From: Methylocystis sp. Sn-Cys | GTDB lineage: Bacteria > Pseudomonadota > Alphaproteobacteria > Rhizobiales > Beijerinckiaceae | Direction: 5' to 3' | Length of the DNA stretch: 64,000 bases | NCBI RefSeq assembly: GCF_016745395.1 | Contig: NZ_JAERVJ010000004.1 | Location: forward strand, 1-64,000 | Shown here: positions 42,224-51,202 of the stretch, piece by piece | How the letters are laid out: every line of letters begins with the position of its first letter | Numbering within the stretch: position 1 is the first letter of the stretch | The notes under the pieces: generated by a model | The model's database searches: none | What the model was told of the DNA's origin: nothing | The model's input: only the letters and a program-made list of their open reading frames with translations | Position numbers and translations under genes: made by a program

Positions 42224-44731
42224 TTAAAACGTAATCGACGAGGTGACGCCGAAAGTTCGCGGTCCCTGAGTCGAGATGCCCACTGTTGTCGGGGCCGTAG
42301 AGCTTCCTTGAGCCCACGTCGTCCAGGGACGATTGTTGAAAAGGTTCTTGCCCCATAGGGTCAAACTGTATTTGCGATCATCCGTGCGCACGCCAAGGCC
42401 GGCGTCGAACATCACATAGGCGCTCTGCCAATATTGGATCAAGGAAAGGGGGTTCGTATATTGCGCCTTGCTGAACCAGGCCGCGTTTGCATAAATAAAT
42501 CCGTTCAGCGGCTTGCCTTTCCAATCGGTCGAACTCGCGAAAGCGCCGCCAAGCGGGCGCTCGTAGTTGAATCCGCCATTGATTTGCCACCAGGGCAAGC
42601 CGGTGATGCGCGTATTGCTGAGGGACATCGTCGAAGGCCCCCCTTTGTAGCTCCAATCCGGCGGCGCGGGCGCGTCCTTGTAGTTGACGTAGCGCGCTTC
42701 CGTATATGCCCCCGAGAGGTTTAGAGCGAGGCCCTCAAAGGGGATCCAACGTTGCACGAACTCGACGCCTCGAAGGCGCACATGAGGCGCATTGCCAAGA
42801 TAGGTCACATTCGATGTGACGCCGTTGCTATCAGCATAGGTTTTCTGCTGGCTGATCTGGAAGTCATAAAGGTCGTTCCAATACAAGTTGACATTCGATA
42901 TCAGCGAACCATCGAACCAGTTCGTCTTTGCCCCGATCTCATAATCCCATGAGGTTTCGGGCTTATTGAACGGGGGTTTGAAGCCCTGCGCAACGCCGCC
43001 GATGTAAATTGGCGTGTTCTGCGTGTTTACAGCCGGCTGCTTGTCCCCGCGTCCAAGCAGGCCGTAAAGCAAAATGTTCTCGTTCACCTGATACTGCGGA
43101 TTGATAATTCCGATGACGCCATTGTGATGGTTCGTCGCGCCGCCTGTGTCGGACCAACCATATCCACCCGACGCCGAGACGAGAGCGGCGTCCTGCTGGA
43201 GAACGCTATAGGGCACGCCATAGAAATAATTCGGGCGAAATTTATTCGAGCTATAGCGGATATCGTAGCTGTCGCGCAGGCCGAACGTGATCGACGCCTG
43301 CTCGTCGATGTGCCATGTTCCCTGCCCATAAGCCGCGATTTGGAAATCCCCCGCATTGTTGAGCCACCAAGTGGTGAGACCGGGCAACGCCGCCGGCCTC
43401 CCGAGCCAAGCCGCCGAGTCGACGCCGAAGGTTTCGTGGTGCATGCGATCCTGCGCGATCTCATAATAACCGTAAAGGCCAGTCGTCCATTCGAAATCCT
43501 GTTCCTTGGGCGACGACAGCCGCAGCTCTTGCGAACTCTGCAACACATAAGTGTCCATGCCGCCGGAGCCGAACCCGAGCTGCAGCAATTGGTTATCGGA
43601 GAACCCGTTGTTGCGGAACGAACCGTAGCCGATCGCAGAGATCGAGGTCAGCATATTGTCGCCGAACTGGTAGTTCAGCTCGTTCGAGAGCATCAGCACA
43701 TGCGTGGGGTCGCGACCGTTTCGCGCGATGTAAGGCGTATTCGGGTCGATGGTCCAGATGGGCTTTTTGAGCTTCGACCATACCTGCTGAAAGAATGTCG
43801 GCGTGAGTCGTGCGCCATTGGCATATATCAGGCTCGTATCGCCGATTGTTCCGGTGAGATAATCATTGTGCTCATTCGACGCATTGTAGATGAAACTGAC
43901 GCGGTCGCTCCATCCGTCGCCGACGCCGAGTAGCTGAAAGTGCAGTCCGAGACGATTCGTGTCGAGATAGGTCGATCCGGTTTTCGCGTCCTTGATCCAG
44001 CCGTCACCACGATCGAGATAAACAGAGGCGCGATAGGCGAGCTGATCTTCAATGAGCGTGCCCGTAGAGTTGAATGTCTGCTTGAAGTGATTGTAGTTCC
44101 CGTAAGTCGTCCGCACCGTGGTCTTCGGCTCGAATGAGGGCGGCTGAGTATGAAATATTATAGAACCGACGTTCGTGTTTTTGCCGCCGGCAGTGCCGGT
44201 CGGACCGAGAAGAAGTTCGACCGAGCTCAGATCCACGAGGTCGCCCCATTGGAAGCCAGCGAAGCTCCAATAGACGTTATCGACAATATACCCGGTGTCG
44301 GACGGCGAGCCGGTTCCTGCTGACCCCGCAGCGACGCCGACGCCTCTGATCGCCATACGCGACTGGCGAGGCTGCGCGATGTTCGGACGATAATTTGGCA
44401 CCCGCCTCGAGAGGTCGGTCACATTGTCGACCTGCTGCTCTTCGATCGTCGTCCCCGTGACGACGCTGCCGGAGCGCGGGGTCCGCGTCAGCACTTTCTC
44501 CTGTAGTTTTTCACCGGCGCCATTGGGGCCGCTCACCTGGATATCATTCACATGCAATGTTTCATTCGGCGCCTCGCTCGGATTTTGAGCGCCTGAGTGT
44601 TGGGATGGCGTCGATTTTGGGGATTGAGCAAGCGCTTCATTACGCGGGATGCTTATCGACAAGCTGACCAGGATTGACGCCAGAGATGCTCCAGAGAACA
44701 GGCGCGATCTAATAGAAACTTGCCCCACCAT
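42224..44731 (-). CDS. TonB-dependent receptor (siderophore/metallophore type)
   Basis: An 835-residue outer-membrane receptor. It has a signal peptide (about residues 10-36, LFSGASLASILVSLSIS), a plug domain near 75-220 (VLTRTPRSGSVVTGTTIEEQ, RMAIRGVGVAAGSAGTGSPS, LLLGPTGTAGGKNTNVGSII), and a long barrel ending in the aromatic GVTSSITF. It resembles receptors for chelated metals (pesticin/ferric-siderophore type); the ligand is unknown. The ATG at 44731 has GAGAGGG upstream, and the longer frame is rejected because it begins in AT-rich non-coding DNA. It lies in the presumed island and is followed by a small His-tailed lipoprotein. Confidence 0.88.
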   Translation of the reverse strand: MVGQVSIRSRLFSGASLASILVSLSISIPRNEALAQSPKSTPSQHSGAQNPSEAPNETLHVNDIQVSGPNGAGEKLQEKVLTRTPRSGSVVTGTTIEEQQVDNVTDLSRRVPNYRPNIAQPRQSRMAIRGVGVAAGSAGTGSPSDTGYIVDNVYWSFAGFQWGDLVDLSSVELLLGPTGTAGGKNTNVGSIIFHTQPPSFEPKTTVRTTYGNYNHFKQTFNSTGTLIEDQLAYRASVYLDRGDGWIKDAKTGSTYLDTNRLGLHFQLLGVGDGWSDRVSFIYNASNEHNDYLTGTIGDTSLIYANGARLTPTFFQQVWSKLKKPIWTIDPNTPYIARNGRDPTHVLMLSNELNYQFGDNMLTSISAIGYGSFRNNGFSDNQLLQLGFGSGGMDTYVLQSSQELRLSSPKEQDFEWTTGLYGYYEIAQDRMHHETFGVDSAAWLGRPAALPGLTTWWLNNAGDFQIAAYGQGTWHIDEQASITFGLRDSYDIRYSSNKFRPNYFYGVPYSVLQQDAALVSASGGYGWSDTGGATNHHNGVIGIINPQYQVNENILLYGLLGRGDKQPAVNTQNTPIYIGGVAQGFKPPFNKPETSWDYEIGAKTNWFDGSLISNVNLYWNDLYDFQISQQKTYADSNGVTSNVTYLGNAPHVRLRGVEFVQRWIPFEGLALNLSGAYTEARYVNYKDAPAPPDWSYKGGPSTMSLSNTRITGLPWWQINGGFNYERPLGGAFASSTDWKGKPLNGFIYANAAWFSKAQYTNPLSLIQYWQSAYVMFDAGLGVRTDDRKYSLTLWGKNLFNNRPWTTWAQGSSTAPTTVGISTQGPRTFGVTSSITF

Positions 44732-45385
44732 GTCGGACCCTCTCGTTAACACCCGGATGCGCATCGAGCGCGGGTTCAGCATCGTCCATATAAATATATA
44801 AAATAGGTAGAGTTTATAGGTCAATCGAATTTGAAGAGGTTGGCGTTCAGCCACGGTTGGTGGGGATGAGTCGAGTGGCGGCTGACGGTGTCGGTGCAAT
44901 TCATCTATATGATTGTAAAACGATTTGGTACGTTGTGTTGTTAGTCATGGCGGCCTTCGGGTAGATTCGCGCCGAACAGCCTGACCAGCTCAAGCGGCTG
45001 TCTGATTCTGTTATTAAGCTATTTGTATGGTATGGTTATGCCCTACCAGGCGCCATCGGTTCTTCGCGCCAGCCAGCCAGGCGGCCGCCATTCTCGGATG
45101 CCGACGCGCACTCAATGAGCTCAAAGAAAGCGCGGCGCGTGCGACATCTTTTGGAAGGGGATAACGCGACCGCTTTCAATCAACGTGGCATGACGGTTTC
45201 GAACCCCGAGCGCCAGATTCTGAAATGCGCCAAGGGCCATCGCTTATCCTCACGGGCGGAATGCTCTGTGCTGCAGCAACGCCTCCGGATCGATCCGGCT
45301 AATAAGCCACTTGTTCGGTAGGATATATGGAGTAGTATGCCTGTGCGGGCTCTTCCTAAACCCGCCCGACGAATAGGAAAGACAC
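44732..45385. other. AT-rich gene-poor spacer between TonB receptor and fae
   Basis: 654 bases without a convincing gene. The part next to the receptor (44780-44830) is strikingly AT-rich (ATATAAATATATAAAATAGG) and probably holds its promoter. From about 44960 a frame stays open to 45321 but has no recognisable motif or start context. Just before fae, GCGGG-CTCTTCCTAAA-CCCGC can form a small hairpin in the leader. Confidence 0.5.
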
Positions 45386-45895
45386 ATGGCGAAGATCACA
45401 AAGCTTCTGGTCGGCGAGTCGCTGGTGGGCGAAGGCAATGAAGTCGCGCATATCGATCTGATCATCGGGCCGCGCGGCTCGGCGGCGGAACTGGCTTTCG
45501 CCAATGCGCTTGTCAACAATAAGGATGGCTTCACGACCCTGCTCGCGGTTATCGCGCCGAATCTTCTGGCGAAACCGAATACCATCCTCTTCAACAAGGT
45601 GACGATCAAGGGCGCAAAGCAAGCCGTCCAGCTCTTTGGTCCCGCCCAGCATGGCGTCGCAAAAGCTGTCGCGGACTCTGTCGCCGAGGGCGTCATTCCG
45701 ATCGAGGAGGCCGACGATCTCTTCATTTCGGTCGGCGTTTTTATCCATTGGGAAGCCAACGACGACAAGAAGATTCAAGACTACAACTATCAGGCTACGA
45801 AAGAAGCCATCGCGCGCGCCGTGGCAGGCGAACCCAAAGCGTCCGACGTCGTCGCCAGCCGCAACGAGGTGAAGCATCCTTTCGCCGCGAACTGA
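45386..45895 (+). CDS. fae: Formaldehyde-activating enzyme
   Basis: Condenses formaldehyde with tetrahydromethanopterin to methylene-H4MPT, the entry step of the H4MPT-linked C1 oxidation pathway. The 169 residues are full length and very similar in character to methylotroph Fae along the whole chain: [20 protein letters not shown] with the conserved His22, [66 protein letters not shown] gives a good ribosome site. It is monocistronic, with no other H4MPT gene nearby. It is intact although the surrounding DNA is decayed, so it may be a second copy or an island passenger. Confidence 0.95.
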   Translation: MAKITKLLVGESLVGEGNEVAHIDLIIGPRGSAAELAFANALVNNKDGFTTLLAVIAPNLLAKPNTILFNKVTIKGAKQAVQLFGPAQHGVAKAVADSVAEGVIPIEEADDLFISVGVFIHWEANDDKKIQDYNYQATKEAIARAVAGEPKASDVVASRNEVKHPFAAN

Positions 45896-45910
45896 CCACC
45901 CCGCGGCGGC

Positions 45911-45947
45911 GGGCGACTGCCGGTGTTCTCCAAGCTGGCAGTCGCCC
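45911..45947 (+). terminator. Long hairpin after fae
   Basis: Perfect 11-bp stem GGGCGACTGCC / GGCAGTCGCCC with a 15-base loop, 16 bases after the fae stop. There is no T-tract, so it may act by stabilising the mRNA or as a Rho-linked terminator. Confidence 0.6.
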
Positions 45948-46063
45948 GACATCCAAGACAATAATGCCACGACGCGCGCGGCGCTGCTCGCCCGGCGGGG
46001 GGCGCGCGCTTTATCATTTCAACCATCACGAATTGGAAAGTCGGCGATAGAGGCGAGGTGACG

Positions 46064-46440
46064 CATGTCTACGCCTAGGCGTCTCTTCTTCGCCGCATCA
46101 TCATTCTCAGCCGCTGCCCCGGTCGCCGCCGAGAGCCCTGGGCTGGCTGTCGCCTATGTTCGAAGTGATCGCGCCCTATCAGCGTCATGCTAGACCGCTC
46201 AGGCCTTCCGCTAGGTAGCGCAACGGCATTGCTTGGGCAAATCCATCTATAAAGCCAAATGCCTTGCTGCTATGGCGAGAAGGGCGCCGGAAAGCCAAAT
46301 GACCAAGCTCGTCGGCGGCTTCGGCACGCTCAAAAGAGACCAGCCTGCGGTCGAACCACTCGGCAGCTATTGGCCGTACCTCGACGACGCTTTTCGACTA
46401 CGTGCGCCGCGCCATGCCGTCGAGCGCGCTCGCTACCGAA
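46064..46440 (+). pseudogene. Frameshifted remnants of a c-type cytochrome (SoxD/sulfite-dehydrogenase type)
   Basis: At 46064-46189 a short frame reads like a signal peptide (MSTPRRLFFAASSFSAAAPV). From 46205 three reading frames together spell a class I cytochrome c: YKAKCLAA, then CYGEKGAGKPNDQ in another frame (normally CxxCHGEKGAGKPND), back to LVGGFGTLKRDQP and GSYWPY, then TLFDYVRRAMP in a third frame. The haem motif is broken and at least three frameshifts are needed, so the gene is dead. No function remains. Confidence 0.7.
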
Positions 46441-46839
46441 GATCGAAATACCAAACAGAAACGGTTTCGTCCCCTTCGACGCGAAACGCTGTCGTCTGGG
46501 TCTGGCGCAGCTTCGCAGGGCCGAGCCCGCCTATCGCGGTTGCGGAGATCAAAGCGACACGAGAAAGGCCAAAGCGATGCCACGATCATTGCCCACCCAA
46601 GCGACAATGGCTTCGGTAAGCATATAGACAAGAAGGACTGCTGAAGCCGCAAATCCCGCCGTCGCCATTATTTGCAGAGTTAACGACGGCGGCTCGGGGC
46701 AGTGTCGGTGGGCGGCCGCCATCCAGATCACAGTGCCTCGGGAATGGCTTGAACGATCGTTTGGTCTCATGCCCGGCATCCCCGTCAGCGGCCTCATCAG
46801 CATAACTATACCAAAACAGTAGGAAATAAAAAGCCTTTT
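46441..46839. other. Gene-poor stretch downstream of the cytochrome remnant
   Basis: No credible gene. A minus-strand frame at 46549-46803 (84 codons) contains one hydrophobic segment (MATAGFAASAVLLVYMLTEA), but the rest is not protein-like, and I treat it as a remnant or chance frame. Confidence 0.4.
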
Positions 46840-48618
46840 CTATTCGGCAGGAACTGAAGCTTCGGACCGTTCCGGAGCCCCATCCAGATCGAGAGCCGGC
46901 TCAGGATCATCGACGAGTTCTTCGGGGATGGAAAACAATCCAGTTCGGACAAAGAAAGCGCCAAGGCTTGTGGAGGCCGTGACCATCGCAAAAGGCACAG
47001 CCGCCACATAGCCAAGCGTGACTGGCAAAGACCAAAGCAGGAGCGTCGGCGCTAGATGCGCTCCAACGGCAAATAATACGACGCCGAACAGCGTATGCGG
47101 CCAAAATGCCCGCGTTGCATCGCTGAATGATAGACCGTAGGCGTCTCGCCGTTGTCCGCTCCAGTCGTATGAATGCCCGAAAGGCAAAGCAATCAGGAGC
47201 AAGCTAACATTCAATGACGTTACAGCACCGATGACGAAGGAGCTGAAAGTCTCGACGACGGCCGCCAGAAGGAAGCGAAACGCCCCGCCATAGCGCCTCA
47301 GACCTCCGCTTCCGCGCGTCATGGCGACATCCAGGAAACCGGCAAGTTTCGGGGCAAAATGCAACGTCAGAAACAAGGCGTAAAACGCTTTCAAAGACCC
47401 GCTCGGGAATCCATCGGCTGCTCCGGCCGCTGCGACTGGCGCAAGCGATATAATTGCTGTCCAGGCGGGAGCTCCGATGAACATGCTGACCGCCCAAAAG
47501 AGCTGGAAACGACTCACCGGCAGAAGGCCGCGCAGTCCCCAGAGACGGACATATTGCATATTGCCTCTGCACCATCGCAATTCGCGCGTGACGAAATCAA
47601 GAAGGGTCGGCGGGTTTTCCTCGAAGCTGCCGCTTTCGATCGGCAGCACGCGCACTTCAAATCCTGCGCGGCGCATGAAGGCGGCCTCGATCTGATCGTG
47701 GGACAGAATATTGCCGCCGTTATTCAGCTTCGGCAGCTCGCAGTAACGGGTAAAGGGCGCGACCCGCACTACAGCGTTGTGCCCCCAATAGGGCCCGCAA
47801 TCGGCGCCCCACCAGCTCGCGCCCATCGTGTAGCTTCGCATGCCGTGACGCATGCCGAACTGGAAAATTCGCGCGAAAGCCGAGCGTGACGGCGCGCCGA
47901 CGACGAGGCTTTGAAGAATGCCGATAGCAGGATAGGCCTCGCAGATTCGCAACATCAGCAGGATTGTCTCGCCATCCATGAGGCTGTCAGCATCGAGGGG
48001 GATCATGAATTCGAAGGCGGCGCCAAAGCGCTCGCAGAAATCACGGATGTTTCCCGCCTTGTAACCGAGGTTTTGAAGGCGACGTCGATAATGCAACCGA
48101 TCGGCGTCGACGCCGGAATCGGCGCGCCAAGCCGCAAACGCTTCCTCTTCCCGCAAGATAATTGACGGCTCACAGCTATCGCTGAGTATGAACCAATCGA
48201 ACAGATCTCCGCTTCCCGTGCGGTCGACGCTCGCCTTCACAGCGCGCAAACGCATGATCGCTCTGTTGGCGTCCTCATTGCGGATCGTCATCAATACGGC
48301 GACGCGCTTCTTCAAAGGCCGTCCATTCCGTGAAGCTGTCAGAAATGGCGCAGCCTCTAACAACCCGTCGCGACGCAGGTGGAGCAGCCAATAACCGAGC
48401 GCGGCGTTGCAAGCGCCAAGAACGGTCCACGGCGCCGCCACTGCGAATGCTGTCAGAATGGCCAGTTTGGGGGCGTCCCATCCGCCGTGGGACAGGATCC
48501 ATCCAAGCCAGAGCAGAAGCCCCACATAGACGATCAAATTGAGCACAGCGACAAATCGACGGCGCCGAAAGAGTTTTACGGGGCTTTGGAGCTTGGCGGG
48601 AGTGTCCTGTACAACCAT
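46840..48618 (-). CDS. opgH: Glucan biosynthesis glucosyltransferase OpgH/MdoH-like
   Basis: A membrane GT2 glycosyltransferase of 592 residues that would polymerise glucose from UDP-glucose into periplasmic glucans. N-terminal membrane helices (VAVLNLIVYVGLLLWLGWIL and a second near 75-95) are followed by the GT2 domain: MTIRNEDANR, DSCEP, PLDADSLMDGE (DxD), QIEAAFMRRAGFEV and the RWCRGN motif (family Q/RxxRW). Several C-terminal helices follow. It has a good AGGA site before the ATG. No opgG is nearby, unlike the classical opgGH operon. It is divergent from the pterin-like cluster across only 89 bases, so shared regulation is possible. Confidence 0.85.
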   Translation of the reverse strand: MVVQDTPAKLQSPVKLFRRRRFVAVLNLIVYVGLLLWLGWILSHGGWDAPKLAILTAFAVAAPWTVLGACNAALGYWLLHLRRDGLLEAAPFLTASRNGRPLKKRVAVLMTIRNEDANRAIMRLRAVKASVDRTGSGDLFDWFILSDSCEPSIILREEEAFAAWRADSGVDADRLHYRRRLQNLGYKAGNIRDFCERFGAAFEFMIPLDADSLMDGETILLMLRICEAYPAIGILQSLVVGAPSRSAFARIFQFGMRHGMRSYTMGASWWGADCGPYWGHNAVVRVAPFTRYCELPKLNNGGNILSHDQIEAAFMRRAGFEVRVLPIESGSFEENPPTLLDFVTRELRWCRGNMQYVRLWGLRGLLPVSRFQLFWAVSMFIGAPAWTAIISLAPVAAAGAADGFPSGSLKAFYALFLTLHFAPKLAGFLDVAMTRGSGGLRRYGGAFRFLLAAVVETFSSFVIGAVTSLNVSLLLIALPFGHSYDWSGQRRDAYGLSFSDATRAFWPHTLFGVVLFAVGAHLAPTLLLWSLPVTLGYVAAVPFAMVTASTSLGAFFVRTGLFSIPEELVDDPEPALDLDGAPERSEASVPAE

Positions 48619-48707
48619 GCGATTTCCTACTGGATGAAGCGGATACGTGCTGGCAAGACTGGCGGGGTTCGGCTAGATTTAGCTGTACAGTAACGATTGA
48701 GTGCGCG

Positions 48708-49715
48708 ATGGTCGAGGGCATTCCCTACTCACAAAGTCGGAAAAGTGCGAGAGCCTTGTGGGCTGAAGAAGCGCGGGTCGCGCGGATTCGCGCCGCGCCG
48801 ATACGCGCCCCCGGCCCAGACGAGGCCCTCGTCGCGACCCTATGGAGCGGCATCAGCCGAGGCACGGAGCGTCTGGTTTTCGAAGGCCGCGTCCCGCCTT
48901 CCGAATATGACCGCATGCGTGCGCCGATGCAGGAAGGCGATTTCCCTTTTCCGGTGAAATACGGCTATTGCGCCGTCGGCCAGGTCGAAGAGGGCCCGGC
49001 GGATTGGCTCGGCAAGATCGTGTTCTGCCTGCATCCGCACCAAGACCGCTTCGTCGCGCCGACTGCAATGCTGCGACCCGTGCCGGCTTCAACGCCGGCG
49101 CGACGCGCAACGCTTGCGGCGAACATGGAAACGGCGCTGAACGCCATCTGGGACTCGGGCGCAGGGCCGGGCGATCGCATCATTGTCATTGGCGCCGGCG
49201 TTCTGGGCCTGTTGATTTCGGCCGTCGCCGCGCGGCTTCCGGGCGCGGAGGTTAGCGTTGTGGATGTCGAGCCGTCGCGCGAAGGCATTGCGAGCCGCCT
49301 TGGCGCCACGTTTATCTCGCCGAACCACCTACGCGACTCGAAAATACAGGCGGATGTCGTCTTTCACACGAGTGCGAGCGCGCAAGGCTTGGCGCTCGCG
49401 CTCGAAAGCGCGGGGCTCGAGGCGGCGGTTGTGGAGGTGAGTTGGTTTGGCGCCGCCGCGCCTGCGATTCCGCTTGGCGCGGCCTTTCACGCGAACCGGC
49501 TGCGCCTCCTTTCTTCACAAGTCGGTCAGGTCTCGCCCTCACGTCGCCCGCGCTGGTCTTACGCGCGCCGGCTCGATAAGGCGCTGGAGCTGCTCGCCGA
49601 CCCCCGCTTCGACGATCTCCTCAGCAGGGAAATCGCATTCGAGGATCTGCCCCAAGAGCTGCCGTCAATCCTGGCGCCCGACGCGAAGGGGCTTGGCGCC
49701 GTCGTGCGCTACTGA
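48708..49715 (+). CDS. Zinc-type alcohol dehydrogenase (MDR family), BchC-like
   Basis: A 335-residue medium-chain dehydrogenase/reductase. The N-terminal GroES-like domain has WSGISRGTERLVFEGRVPPS and FPVKYGYCAVGQV, a form shared with BchC-type members; the usual catalytic Cys and the structural zinc Cys4 loop are not visible. The Rossmann domain has VIGAGVLGLLISAVAARLPG with VVDVEPSREGIA. It probably oxidises or reduces an alcohol or ketone with NAD(P). It is the first gene of a cluster with PTPS-like, glycosyltransferase and methyltransferase genes. Divergent from opgH. Confidence 0.82.
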   Translation: MVEGIPYSQSRKSARALWAEEARVARIRAAPIRAPGPDEALVATLWSGISRGTERLVFEGRVPPSEYDRMRAPMQEGDFPFPVKYGYCAVGQVEEGPADWLGKIVFCLHPHQDRFVAPTAMLRPVPASTPARRATLAANMETALNAIWDSGAGPGDRIIVIGAGVLGLLISAVAARLPGAEVSVVDVEPSREGIASRLGATFISPNHLRDSKIQADVVFHTSASAQGLALALESAGLEAAVVEVSWFGAAAPAIPLGAAFHANRLRLLSSQVGQVSPSRRPRWSYARRLDKALELLADPRFDDLLSREIAFEDLPQELPSILAPDAKGLGAVVRY

Positions 49716-49742
49716 AAATTCAACCCACCTTTGGAGATGCAT

Positions 49743-50147
49743 ATGTACGCCGTCGAAGTTCGCGACCACATCATGATTGCTCACAGTTTCCGTGGCGAAC
49801 TGTTCGGCCCCGCACAGCGGCTACATGGCGCGACTTTCGTCGTCGACGTCGCCTTTTTCCGGGAAACGCTGACTACTGACGCCGTCGTCGTCGATATCGG
49901 CCGCGCGCACGATGCGCTGAAGGCGACGCTCGCCCCGCTCAACTATCAGAATCTGGACGCGCTGGAGATCTTCAATGGGCGGCAGACAACAACGGAGTTT
50001 CTGTCACGGCATATTTTCGACGCCATGGCGGCGGCGGCGCGCTCGGGCGAGCTGGGCCCCGGAGGAGAGGGGATAACGAAGATTCGAGTGACCCTGCATG
50101 AGTCGCATGTCGCCCGCGCCTGGTTCGAAGGACCCGTGGCCTCGTGA
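49743..50147 (+). CDS. 6-pyruvoyl-tetrahydropterin synthase-like protein, degenerate active site
   Basis: A 134-residue T-fold protein of the PTPS/QueD family. Of the three zinc His of the family, His14 (IAHSF) and His28 are present, but the HGH motif reads LHGAT, so the third ligand is replaced by Ala30. The catalytic Cys normally found upstream of HGH is absent (FGPAQRLHG). TTEFLSRHIF and VTLHESHVARAWFEG match the C-terminal family motifs, with an extra His in HES. The ATG at 49743 is preferred because GGAG lies 6 bases upstream. The chemistry has probably changed from the classical lyase. Confidence 0.8.
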   Translation: MYAVEVRDHIMIAHSFRGELFGPAQRLHGATFVVDVAFFRETLTTDAVVVDIGRAHDALKATLAPLNYQNLDALEIFNGRQTTTEFLSRHIFDAMAAAARSGELGPGGEGITKIRVTLHESHVARAWFEGPVAS

Positions 50148-51202
50148 GGCGTATCCTGTTCGCCATTCCCGGCGATCTTGGCGCACGCACGGGCGGCTAT
50201 GAATATGACCGGCGCATTCTGCAAGCGGTTCCCGCTTTGGGCGTCGATATCGTTCATCTGGCGATGCCGGGTTCCTTCCCAGAGCCATCCGCGCAGGACG
50301 TCGCCGACGCGGTCGAAAGCCTCGATCGGGCGGTCGAGCCCGGCGACGTCGTTCTCATGGATGGGCTGGCGTGTGGCGCATTGCCGGAAAGCGCCCTGCG
50401 GCGCATTCGCATGCCGTTGATCGAGCTTTGCCATCACCCACTGTGTCTCGAAGCCGGATTGGCGCCCGCGCGCGCTGCGACCTTGCGCGAAAACGAAACG
50501 CGCAATCTCGCCCTCGTCGCGCATATCCTCGTGGCAAGCCCGCACACGGCGGAAACGCTCGTGGAGGATTTCAGCACACCGCCAGCGAAAATTTCAGTCG
50601 CGCTCCCAGGGACCGATCCTGCCGCCCGGGCGCAGGGATTAGGAACGCCTTTGACGCTTCTCGCGGTCGGGTCGATCATTCCGCGTAAAGGCTTCGACAT
50701 TCTCGTCGAAGCGCTTGCGGGCCTCGATGATCTCGATTGGCGCCTGAACATCGTGGGGAGTCACGAGCATGCCCCGGCGACGGCGCTCGCGCTCCGGGAG
50801 AGAGTTGCGTCGCGCGGTCTGGCGCCGCGCGTCGAGTTCGCTGGAGAGCGCTCGAGTAACGCGCTTTCCGATTTATATGGCGGCGCCGACATTTTCGTTT
50901 CGTCTTCACATTATGAGGGCTATGGAATGGCGCTCGCCGAGGCGCTGGCCCGCGGCTTACCGATCGTGATGACCAAAGGGGGCGCCGCCGGTGAGACCGT
51001 TCCGGATGGTGCGGCGCTGAAGGTCCCACCCGGCGACATCCCGGCGCTGCGGTCAGCCCTGCGGCTTGCGATGACGGATCGCGGTTTGCGCCTACGCCTG
51101 TCGGACGAGGCCTGGCGCGCCGGCCAGCAATTACCACGTTGGGAGGACGCCGCGCGGATCGTCGTCGAAGCCGCGAGACGCGTCGGAGCGCCTGCGATAT
51201 GA
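50144..51202 (+). CDS. Family 4 glycosyltransferase
   Basis: A GT-B fold glycosyltransferase of 352 residues. The C-terminal GT4 domain has LLAVGSIIPRKGFDILVEAL near 165-185, then VEFAGERSSNALSDLYGGAD and FVSSSHYEGYGMALAEALAR with the EX7E-type motif. The N-terminus begins RRILFAIPGDLGARTGGYEY, an acceptor-domain G-loop. The GTG start overlaps the PTPS-like stop (GTGA), and its stop overlaps the methyltransferase start (ATGA). The clustering suggests that it glycosylates a small pterin or flavin-like molecule rather than a polysaccharide. Confidence 0.82.
   Translation: MRRILFAIPGDLGARTGGYEYDRRILQAVPALGVDIVHLAMPGSFPEPSAQDVADAVESLDRAVEPGDVVLMDGLACGALPESALRRIRMPLIELCHHPLCLEAGLAPARAATLRENETRNLALVAHILVASPHTAETLVEDFSTPPAKISVALPGTDPAARAQGLGTPLTLLAVGSIIPRKGFDILVEALAGLDDLDWRLNIVGSHEHAPATALALRERVASRGLAPRVEFAGERSSNALSDLYGGADIFVSSSHYEGYGMALAEALARGLPIVMTKGGAAGETVPDGAALKVPPGDIPALRSALRLAMTDRGLRLRLSDEAWRAGQQLPRWEDAARIVVEAARRVGAPAI

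Noticed and set aside
44964-45321. Open frame of about 120 codons before fae, with ATG at 45115
   Set aside because: No recognised motif, no ribosome site and mixed codon character; it may be a remnant but cannot be supported as a gene.
46549-46803. 84-codon minus-strand frame with one hydrophobic segment
   Set aside because: Only the middle looks membrane-like, the rest is not protein-like, and it lies in decayed DNA.
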